Shown: positions 55,233 through 64,000 of the stretch, one piece after another | Numbering within the stretch: position 1 is the stretch's first letter | Layout of the letters: every line of letters starts with the position of its first letter | Assembly: GCA_012064415.1 (NCBI GenBank) | Contig: SSNU01000269.1 | Coordinates: forward strand, 1 to 64,000 | Source: Gyrodactylus bullatarudis | Lineage: Eukaryota; Platyhelminthes; Monogenea; Gyrodactylidea; Gyrodactylidae | Length of the DNA: 64,000 bases | Direction of reading: 5' to 3' | The notes under the pieces: model-generated | What the model was told of the DNA's origin: nothing | What the model saw: the letters and a program-made list of their open reading frames with translations, nothing else | Database searches by the model: none | Made by a program: the position numbers and the translations under genes

Positions 55233-55904
55233 TAATAACTTATTTAACCCCTTCAAAAAACAAGAAGAAAGAGTATCGTTAATAGTGAAAAATAAATATT
55301 TTCATCGAGAATTCGAACATTTTTAAGATTTTTACCATTTAAAGAGAAAATTCTGCAACAAAATTAGAAAAAAAATAATGTCATTTTTCAAATTAAGTGC
55401 CGAATTCCCCTTTTTTGATTTTAAGGAGATCAACTCTATCTGCTCAAAGTTTAAAGAAAAATTCAACCCTCGTACTTTAAGAATACAAATATCAAATTAA
55501 TACAATATTATCAGCTATTTTGATGGAGGGTATCTGGCAATTTAACATACAGTTTATTAACATGTTAATATAATAAATTATTCTTATCTTTAGTTATATA
55601 AACATACTATCCAAATGTCCCTGATTTACAACTGCATCCAACCACTCAAGACTTGCATCTTGATTGAAAGCCAGAGAGATCTAAAAATGGCTACAGTGGA
55701 AAATATATACTTTAACCTCTAAACTACACACTTTAAATTTGTTCTTTTTATAATCCAATGATTTATAGTCCATATTTCTCATTTAGTATTTACACTAATT
55801 GATCAGAAAAAGTTGGATTATCTACTCTGTATATTTCAAATGTAAATTTTGTCGATATGAAATTATTTTTAGATTCAATGATTAGATATACCAACAAGTT
55901 GGGA

Positions 55905-56220
55905 AAATTAAAAAGTTTAATCTGACCAAAATTAGACCATTATAAATCTCAAAAATGCTCCAAATTTCCACTTTTTCAACTTTCGATTTTTGCCGTATAA
56001 AAACTTCCTGGTTTCAAGAAAAATTCAACCTCCAGCTTTTGGATAATTTTCCTTTGTGACAATCAAAAAATTAAAATGGTTCAATTTCCTCAATAATGAC
56101 GAATTTCTGTGAACTGCTGCAGGCGATTTCGAATTCTCTGTTTAATGCCAATCCCAAATATCAATATTTAACTGCTTTTTATCTTCGAAAGAGATAAAAA
56201 TTTTGGCAATTTTTTGAATT
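55905..56220 (+). repeat. Single-arm fragment related to FB2
   Basis: TTAATCTGACCAAAATTAGA, AAATGCTCCAAATTTCCACT and ATATCAATATTTAACTGCTT follow the order of the FB2 left arm. The opposite arm is absent. Confidence 0.75.
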
Positions 56221-56900
56221 TTTAAAATTAAAATGAATGAATTTTGGTTTTGAAAAGAACCTGAAAAGTAGGAGAGATCAATAGTGCACTGCAGAAAACT
56301 TTCCAGAAATATTGAGTCATTTGTTTAGTCTCCAAGCTGTTTTGCAATCAAATTCATTGGTCATAATAATATTTTTTCAAAGCAAATATTTGATCAGTTA
56401 ACCAACTCTTCAAATTTCATTAAAAAGTTCGTTTCGTAAACAGAGGATGAACATTTCTTGAGTCATAAAGTTTTCTTTTGCGTAATTTCTTTTTGGAACG
56501 AATAAAAGTAAAAAACACATGAAATTGCTTAATATAAACACATTCATTAATAAAATGAGTTCTTCTTCAAACTGAGAGAAAGTCAACAGTGTCTTTCAAT
56601 AAAAGAAAAAAATTAGAATCATTCAATTCAATATTTCTTCTTCTTAATTTCTGTAATAAATTCAAATGCAGGTGGTCTTTTGTTGTATGATTCCTTCTTC
56701 TTTTGTCAGCAGTACATACAATGAAATGAATGAAAAACTTTTTTGTTCTTGCTTACAAATTAGCTAATGGAAATTTAAACTCTTAACCCAATTCAACACA
56801 TTCACTGTGTGAAAGAAAAAGGTCAACAAATAAAATGAAAACAATTGAATCATTATGATGATAATATGGCAATTAACATACAAATTCATGTTGACTAATT
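56221..56900. other. No supported gene
   Basis: AT-rich with short frames only. Confidence 0.3.
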
Positions 56901-56905
56901 TTACT

Positions 56906-56965
56906 CTGATTGGTCAAGAGCATTTCTTCCAATCAGCATTCATCGACTCCTCTGATTGGTCAAGA
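56906..56965. promoter_or_regulatory. Cluster of three CCAAT boxes
   Basis: CTGATTGGTCAAGA at 56906-56919, CCAATCAG (opposite orientation) at 56929-56936 and CTGATTGGTCAAGA again at 56952-56965. Each fits the NF-Y consensus (CCAATCAG/CTGATTGG). Three sites in 60 bp resemble a promoter or enhancer. No gene start was confirmed within 2 kb; the next plus-strand model begins at 59018. The same CTGATTGGTC core is found near the ends of the TA element at 1864-2838. Confidence 0.5.
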
Positions 56966-59017
56966 TGATTTGAAATCATATGAAATACTTTTACATCCAT
57001 CATATCTCCCTATACTCTCTGCTCGCTGTCCGAATTTTTCTGTGTCATTCAAAAATTTAATACCCACGCCATAATTTTACTCCCTGGATACTTGCTTATA
57101 CATTACGGAGGTTTCAAACTACGGATTTTATTATTATCCTTCGTAAGTTCATGTTATAATAAATATTTACATTGCCTTTTTCTGTAATAAAAAAAATTTG
57201 ATTTAGACTTTTTTCCCATTGTGTGCACGTCTTGAAAAAAGGGGAAAAGACAATTTTCTTCTGTTTCCTCAATTAAATATGGTATAATACTATTCTTTTT
57301 TATTATTATTAGGAATGTAAAAAGTATTTTAATGTTTATTTATAATCACAATTTTTGGTTACACTTAAAAGTTTTCCCCTACATTGTTTATTTCAAGGGG
57401 AAAAATACAACATAACCCTACTTATTAGTAGACTAGATAATATAATAAAATTATCAGGTCAACCTCTTAATATAACATAATGGGAAATTTTATACGGGCA
57501 TTATTACTCTTTTCAACGATAAACTTGACTAATGATATTTTGAGTATGCCGCTAAATATGATCAATTGGATCAAACTGTCATTTCCTACATCTGGTTTTA
57601 TGACATTCTAGGTTCAAAGGGTTCATTCATGTATTATTCAAACATGGAATTATTCCCAGACTTGGTAATTATAATTGATAAACTTGGCCATAACCTCTTT
57701 TGTTTATTTTAGGTTTAGATAAAAATCGGATTACTTGGTTCTTTTCAAAGGTTTCATCTTCTTCTTTCTTTAAATAAATAAGTGTTTTTTATTCATAGGT
57801 TTTTTACTCTCTTATTCCTGCGTATTTCCTGTCCCCAAAGAATGAGGGTTAGAAGAAATTCTCTATCCTTCTTCTCTCCTAGTCAAAATTGCTACTTGAT
57901 ACGCTCTCTGTATTATTTTATTTACTAAAGGAAAATACTCTTTAATGGGGTGGTCTTTTTTATCAAAGTGTCCGTGTCAGGTCAGCCATACAAAAACTCC
58001 AAGAATGTCCCGCTATCAAATAAAGATTTTTTTTCTCCTTTAAAAATAATAATACGGATGTTTTACACTATATTGATAATCTTTCCTCTTCCTTTTGACG
58101 TCAGATATTAACTATCTACGCAAATAAGGAGTCATACACCCTCTTTCTGCTTGCTCTATTATTATTGTTGTTGTTTTATTGACATTCTTAATTATCCACA
58201 GACTTTGAATTAATCATTCTTCTTCAATTTCGAAATGATACTTGTATGTGTGGTTAATAATAATACATTTATATTCCTTTCATGTTCTCTAAAGGGGAGC
58301 AAACATTTTCCGATGATTGATATTTATTTTGAAAATTCATGTCTCCCTAGTAGGGAGTCCCTACTCAGAGCACCTTTTTGTGTATAAATTACTCACCTGC
58401 CATTATTACGCCCATGAATTAATCCCTTGAGATTCAATTTTTGTTTCCAGTATTTTATTCTTAAAAAACTTAACTATCTGAATAGAGTACGATTCGAAAA
58501 GGCTTCTTGATCTTTTGAATCAAGTTTATTATTGACAGGGTTTACTAGGCTAAAGTAAAATTTACAACTCACAAGAATACTTATAATCCTCATAGAATTA
58601 AGTGTCCAGATTTTATTTGGTATATTTTTGAAGAGAAAAAATCACCCCTTAGAATTCAGTGGGAAAATAGGTCTTGAGCCTAGTTTTTTACTTCACAAGT
58701 AAATAGTATTAATTATGAATTACTCAACATGTAGCCGGTTTTTTTCATTCGAAAAATTCATCTTGTACTTTCCTTATGCAAATCAAAGTACTATTATCCC
58801 TTGATACGACTTGAAGATGAGGTTAGCGTTATTTTTTTTCTAAAGATGTATATGTATATGATTCATATATCTTTGGAAATAACTGCAATACATTGTGAAA
58901 TTGAATCTAACCTAAATTTCATCTCATAGTTTACTGTATTTATATTATTAATAGTTCACTTGAATCATAAAAAAATAAATATGGTGTTTTTCTCTCTATC
59001 TTCTTCATCTTCTTGAT
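56966..59017. other. AT-rich stretch without supported genes
   Basis: T-rich and pyrimidine-rich plus strand, with TTATTATTATTAGG-type microsatellites near 57300. No coding-like frame and no repeat-family match was noticed. It could be regulatory or an intron of an unresolved gene. Confidence 0.35.
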
Positions 59018-59275
59018 ATGAAAATTCAGTGTACATATTATGCGCATATCGGATTTACTTTTAACTGAGGAAAGGAATATGTGAACAGACTAGAACTAGA
59101 GAGCACAAGGAATTGGGGAAAAAGACGGATTATTTTTATGGTTTCTTCAAAATTAGATACATCTTGCCTACTACACTTTTTTTGTTCAACTAACCAAATA
59201 TTCTATGATTCTGTTAATTTGTATGATAAAAATTTCCAATATCAAAAAAAAAATTTTTCACCTCCAATTTTTTAA
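59018..59275 (+). CDS. Small two-exon gene, 65 aa
   Basis: The main exon 59089-59275 follows CAG and reads LELESTRNWGKRRIIFMVSS, then LHFFCSTNQIFYDSVNL, ending KNFSPPIF and TAA. A short first exon 59018-59028 (MKI plus two bases) with a 60-nt intron (GTGTAC...GAACAG) gives an in-phase start. The donor is weaker than usual. The second exon is better supported than the first. Function unknown. Confidence 0.38.
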
Positions 59276-59409
59276 AGATCATTTTCCCTCAAGAACTACT
59301 CTGTAATTCATACTGGATCAAGGATTTATTAATTTCATTTTTTGCTTTCTTTTATCAGGTTTGAGCAGTTAGAGTTTAGGCAATTACATACTTGAATTCT
59401 ACGGTTATG

Positions 59410-59475
59410 AAAACTCCATTGATCTGAGATCTTTGCGTATTCCAAGAGATTAATAAACTTCCAACCGAACGGAGG
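59410..59475 (+). repeat. Dispersed repeat, fragment (third copy of the 18640 family)
   Basis: GATCTTTGCGTATTCCAAGA then ATTAATAAACTTCCAACCGA, as at 22790-22830 and 18660-18710. Truncated at a G-run (GGAGGGGGG). Confidence 0.7.
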
Positions 59476-59479
59476 GGGG

Positions 59480-60850
59480 ACTTTTGGGGTTAATTCCAAA
59501 AGTTTCATCGAAATAAACTTTTATTGAGTTAATCATTTCTACTACCTTTTTATATCTGGGGTGAAAATAAACTTGATAACAGTTTTTTTATTACTGAATT
59601 ATGAATGATTGAAAATTAAGCATACATTAGCCTCTCCCTCTCTATTAGCATGTATTAGCACTAACATTCTCTCGGTATTTCCAAGTTGTAATAAAACTAT
59701 TTTTGTTGCTAGCTTTTTTTGAGCTTAATCCATTGCGCTAAACGGGAAACGATAATATTGTGATCTGAATTTCATTACCTTAGTTATTATGTTTTTTCCC
59801 TAAATAGAAGATCACAATAATAATTTTTCTTACCTTTTATTCATTAATATACCCCTCGCCTCCCTATAATTCTCTCTAATTCATTTACTTCCCATCCACA
59901 CGAGAAACTTTAATTTTCCCATCCTTTTTTCATATGAAATGCATACTTGAATGATTGGTGTTTTTGTTATCCTTCGGTGATCAAAATCCATTGATCAGCA
60001 AAGTATAGCTAAAATAATCTCATTATTGAGTATTATGTGGATAACACTGTATACACATTGAAATAATGATCGGATAATCGAATAATAATAGAAAAGTTAT
60101 CATAAATAGGATATTTATTGGAGAGTTTTGATGTTCTTTCAGCTTGTATTTTATTCTTATTTTCTTTGAATTTTACTATTTCTTTCATAATTTGTAAATT
60201 ATTATCTTGAACTAATTCTTAACTTATATTATTTTTGAAGAATTACCTCTGATGATACTTCGAAAAATGTACATTTGGTTATTTTATTTCAATTTTCTAA
60301 ATTACGAATTTACTAATTCGCAATAAATAGGATACCCTATTGAGTTACTTCATCCATAAATGTAAATAATTTTTACTTATTAGACACTGATAAAACTTGA
60401 TTAATCTTCTGACTTTGGATCTCTTTGTAGTAACAAAGTAATTTTGAAAAATTTTTTTTCCTCTCAACAAATGATTTTGATTAAAAAAACCTCTCATTTA
60501 TTGTCACGTGATTAATGGAATAACAATGCTTTTAATATATATTCTACTTTTGGAATCAAATTGATCCTACTTAAGTGGTTCAGTACTGCGCAGTAACCTT
60601 ATTAAATGCTCGATTCAAGTCACTATGATAAAATGGGTTCAAAATTTATTATTTTTTCAACATTTCAATGATAATGATGATTCTTGCTTTTATTCGTTTT
60701 TGGTGCATACATTTATCCTTTGGAAATATATATTATTTTTTACTTTGTCCAACATTAAGGATTGAGGTTTGCTTGGAGTCAAACTTTTTTTGAAATAAAT
60801 ATTTTATTAGCCTAGTTATTTGAAACTCGAATATATTTCTATCAATAATA
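59480..60850. other. No supported gene
   Basis: AT-rich with short broken frames. No family repeat was noticed. Confidence 0.3.
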
Positions 60851-60854
60851 ATTA

Positions 60855-61267
60855 TTATATTTGAGTAATTCGAGGCTTTTTCTTACACGAATTTGATGGA
60901 TTAGTCAAAATTTCCTTTGATAATAAACAGTTTGTATATATCAACAAGTCTGAAAGACAATACGTGCAATTCATATCCCCTCTTGTGTGTATATGATGGA
61001 ATTTCTGGGAGCATAGGATATCTTCAATCCATCTGTCAACAAGAAAATACACTACTGCCTCTCTAGATATCTCATAGATGTATGATGACTCGGTATGATT
61101 TATGAGATTAAATTTTGTGATATATTTCGCCTTGTCTGTCTATCCAATGTCTTTTTTATCTTTATTTCCGGAACCTTAATTGAATTAACTGCTCGAAATT
61201 TCAATTTTGCAAATCCCAACCATTTCTTCCTCGCGTATATGCTGTACATTGGGTGGGAATGAGTCAT
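60855..61267 (-). CDS. Two-exon gene, 125 aa, 35-nt intron, unknown function
   Basis: Exon 1 is 61267-61175 (31 codons, MTHSHPMYSIYARKKWLGFA), with an in-frame stop two codons before the ATG. The intron 61174-61140 is 35 nt (GTTCCG...GGATAG), phase 0. Exon 2 is 61139-60855, 94 codons plus TAA, strongly coding: HTESSYIYEISREAVVYFLV, then DRWIEDILCSQKFHHIHTRG, ending SCKKKPRITQI. There are several Cys and His in the second half. The basic N-terminus could be a mitochondrial targeting sequence, but this is only a guess. It is head to head with the gene at 61280, leaving 12 bp between the start codons. Confidence 0.62.
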
Positions 61268-61279
61268 TCTAGTTTAAAC

Positions 61280-61446
61280 ATGATGATTATTATCGTTGGG
61301 AAAAGATTTATAGGTGAAAAAGGAGCGCCTCGATTAATTTTACATGTTGTTATTCATTTCAATAACAGAAAAACTATGGTATCTTAAGAAGGCGGCATGT
61401 GAAATAGTCTTTTCAATTTGTTTACAAAAATCAGGTGCTACAATAA
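61280..61446 (+). CDS. Very small two-exon gene, 46 aa
   Basis: Exon 1 is 61280-61378 (MMIIIVGKRFIGEKGAPRLI, continuing LHVVIHFNNRKTM). The 29-nt intron 61379-61407 (GTATCT...AAATAG) is phase 0. Exon 2 is 61408-61446 (SFQFVYKNQVLQ, TAA). The unspliced frame also stops soon after the donor. Divergent from the 60855-61267 gene. Function unknown; a longer gene with more 3' exons is possible. Confidence 0.38.
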
Positions 61447-61525
61447 AGAAAAAAAAAAGATTATCTCTGTCTTTTTAAGTGAACGATGAATTCCATTCAA
61501 TATATAATCTTTTTTATTCATCACC

Positions 61526-61582
61526 ATGGAATTTAGTCTGAGTACTGTGTTTAATATCACCGAAATGAGTATAAATCATTAA
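61526..61582 (+). CDS. Possible first exon after a Kozak-like start
   Basis: CACCATGG context, then MEFSLSTVFNITEMSINH and TAA. A donor GTATAA inside could splice to a frame reading MCMKKKRFTQILATPPSLTL (about 61640-61700). Too short to be certain. Confidence 0.22.
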   Translation: MEFSLSTVFNITEMSINH

Positions 61583-62156
61583 ATTTTTTTAATAAACGAA
61601 TTTGGTCTACTTTGAAGACTCAGCGTGTTGATCAGTGTGTATGAAAAAGAAAAGGTTTACTCAGATACTTGCTACTCCACCCTCACTCACTTTAGTTTGA
61701 GTCTCTTTCTTGGCTTAATGAGTCCTGGCCATAAATCAACTTGAATGATCATAAAAAATTGACTTTTTATCACTTTTTTTCTATTTTCTTTTATCATTAG
61801 CAGGTTTCGTTCTTGAATTTATAGAAGAAATACACACTAGACCTATGTGAATTGTCAAGTTACAATTGAATTTTTAAAATGTCACCAAATTTATCCTTAA
61901 ACATGTAGAATAATTCAAACATTGATTGATAATTATCGAGTGAATTTGTACTTTTAATTAGGTTCTAGATGGAAACTTGAATTTTCTTCTGTGTTTTTTT
62001 TAACGCCATACGGTCAATAGAGGTCAAATACATCTTTGTGATGATAACAATAAAATTCTTTTTCATTGTTGAGCCATGATATTAATTCTCTTCTCTATAT
62101 GATCATTTAGGCAGAAATGATATCTTTGAAGAAATACGAGTGATTGGATTGTGATA

Positions 62157-62668
62157 ATGCCAAACGTATCCCTGTTCAATCTAGCATTTTGTTGGATGAC
62201 ATTATGTCTATTCACTACACTGAAGGCGTATCAGAATCCTCTATTTGATAAGGACTGCAAAGACTTTTTGATAAAGAATCTGCCCGATCATGCATTCAAA
62301 GCTTCAAGTCCTCAAGAGCCAATCGGAGAATTTGAGGAGACCAAATCGAAAGAAAACAAGGTCGCAAATGATATTGGCAATGATGCAAAGAAGCCGGACT
62401 CAAAAATCAATCAAAAGACCACCTATTCAGCTCAGAATATTCGGTTAGTTTTCTTTTATTAAAAAATATGCATTGTGAGATTAAACTCATTTATATAAAG
62501 GTAATCAATACTGCTCATATGAATTCAATTCTTTTTCTATCGTATAAAAGAAAAAGATTTGTTGATCTTTGCAAGAATATTCATCGATTCAACTTTTCGT
62601 TTTCCATTAACTCACCCAAGAGACATCTGAAATATTTTTCGTCTTACTTTAGAGCCAGATTCTCATGA
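62157..62668 (+). CDS. Secreted protein gene, two exons, about 134 aa
   Basis: Exon 1 is 62157-62443 from ATG: MPNVSLFNLAFCWMTLCLFT, continuing TLKA, looks like a signal peptide cleaved near residue 24. It is followed by a Lys/Glu/Asp-rich hydrophilic region (EPIGEFEETKSKENKVANDI). A donor GTTAGT follows. In the preferred model the intron 62444-62550 (107 nt) joins exon 2 62551-62668 in phase (RKRFVDLCKNIHRFNFSFS ... RARFS, TGA). An upstream alternative acceptor would add MHCEIK-type residues in another frame. A dibasic KR just after the junction could be a processing site. Family not recognised. Confidence 0.5.
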
Positions 62669-63690
62669 AATTTATTTTTAAATGCATAATATTTGGCTTA
62701 AAGAGTTTTTAAATGATACTAATTGTGATGTTATGAGCCCTTATGAGATTGGATCAATTTATATCAAAAAGTTCACTATAGTTAAGTAATATAATGAATA
62801 TTGACTTGTTTTTCTCATATCCTTTTCCGCTAACAAAATTATTTAATACATATACATATTTATTTTGGTATTATAAACAAGAAATAAAACTCCATAATTC
62901 TTTTGGTTATTCATTCATTAGAACATTTAAATTCAAATTATTCGTTTGAAATTTTGATGATTGAAAAATTTCATTCAACTCTTTTGCATAATTACTCTAA
63001 CTGGCTTGTTGAATGACTCAAGAAAGTAAATTATTTTCAATTAGAATATCAAATATGAGATCTTAATCAATTTCGCTTGTGAGCGACTCTTGAATTTTTA
63101 TTAAACTTTCTTTTTAATTGGAAAATTCTCCCAATTGTCATTGATCTTTCAAGATTTTTTCCGCACAAGATTGACACAAGTTTGTTTGTAAATAAAACTA
63201 TCTACTTGTAAAAATAGGCAAAGTAGGATCTATACCTCTTCCCTGAAAAAATTACATTCCATGTGTCATTCCCAAGTTGACTTTCTTCTCCCGTGTACAT
63301 TGTGTACAAATGTATGATAGGGTTATTTAAATAATAATAATAATGGTTTTGAATAAATTCTCTTAAGGACAATTGAATATGATTGACAATTTAAAAAATG
63401 TTTTTTTCTCTTTACATGTATTTTTGATTATGTGTACAACAACAACAACAACCCTGAGAGACAAATCAAATCTGTCTTATTCAAGATAATTGTGCTTCAC
63501 TATTCAATCTGAGGGTGGTGTCTTTTACCATTTATTCCATCTACCAAATTCAATAGGCAAACATGGCTCTGTGTTTTAGGACAAGGAATGTTGGCATTAG
63601 ATTTTCTGATGTATTTCAAAATTAATTCTTTTTTATAATGTCACAAAAGATAAACTTCTTATAATAGCTTTTTGAAATTTCAATATAATA
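62669..63690. other. AT-rich stretch without supported genes
   Basis: Contains ACAACAACAACAAC and AATAATAATAAT microsatellites (about 63340 and 63436). No coding-like frame noticed. Confidence 0.35.
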
Positions 63691-64000
63691 AAAAGTTGGG
63701 AGCCTCCATCTATGGCTTTCACAGAAATCTCAATTTTTCATCAAGAAATCGAATTTAATCAAGATTTTTTGGAATCCAGATCATGAGGCCCACTTTCATG
63801 ACATGAAGAAAATAAAATCAATTTTAATGCAATCTTTTATGGCATACTTTAAATTCCGAAGTAGCGCCAAATTCTGAATTTTTTAAAAATTCAGCTTATT
63901 TCAAAGTGACAGAGAAATCGAAAGTTCATTTTTAGGATCACAATAAGACAAGAGAACGTCATAAAATTTTCTCAATTGTTTTTCTTCATCTCGTGAAAGT
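63691..64000 (+). repeat. Left half of a foldback-family element, cut by the window edge
   Basis: Follows the left arm and centre of the 41880 element: TTTTTCATCAAGAAATCGAA, GAATCCAGATCATGAGGCCC, GAAGTAGCGCCAAATTC and GATCACAATAAGACAAG. At the very end (TTTTTCTTCATCTCGTGAAA) the complementary arm seems to begin. Confidence 0.8.

Overview
This is a very AT-rich eukaryotic nuclear window. It has no bacterial signatures, no rRNA, no tRNA I could fold and no CRISPR. DNA transposons with TA or TTAA target sites, a GT-AG intron inside a transposase gene and an R-SNARE point to a eukaryote, possibly a small-bodied or parasitic animal or a related lineage. I cannot name it. The distinctive trait is intron size: the best gene models need GT-AG introns of only about 26-42 nt, with a second class near 50-110 nt. 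Most genes are therefore split into short exons that a plain ATG-to-stop scan misses.

Layout. 0-5 kb: a transposon end, a palindromic repeat, a five-exon gene whose last exon is interrupted by a TA-flanked transposon, then two less certain coding regions. 5-11.5 kb: degraded coding-like stretches, an unmistakable VAMP8-like R-SNARE gene (minus strand, 35-nt intron), a pair of abutting short genes, and an isolated GC-rich island. 11.9-20 kb: the densest gene cluster, with multi-exon models on both strands, including an eight-exon gene with a 15-nt exon. 20-43.4 kb: mostly repeats, chiefly long foldback (inverted-repeat) elements of one large family, with scattered small ORFs. 43.5-46 kb: a complete Tc1/mariner-type element with a two-exon chimeric transposase gene. 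46-64 kb: a TA-flanked MITE, small genes (one 148-aa ORF, several with signal-peptide-like starts), a CCAAT-box cluster, two genes starting head to head 12 bp apart, a secreted-protein gene and the left half of another foldback element.

Apart from the R-SNARE and the transposase I do not recognise the protein families. Models were built by hand from frame, codon character (purine-first, G-first codons), splice dinucleotides and phase agreement. That procedure leaves freedom of choice, so confidences are modest and RNA-seq would decide. The most unusual signal is an identical 40-nt palindromic cassette at three loci. At each it forms the end of a coding exon plus its 5' splice donor (reading DEMKTNPLR, then GTGAGT).
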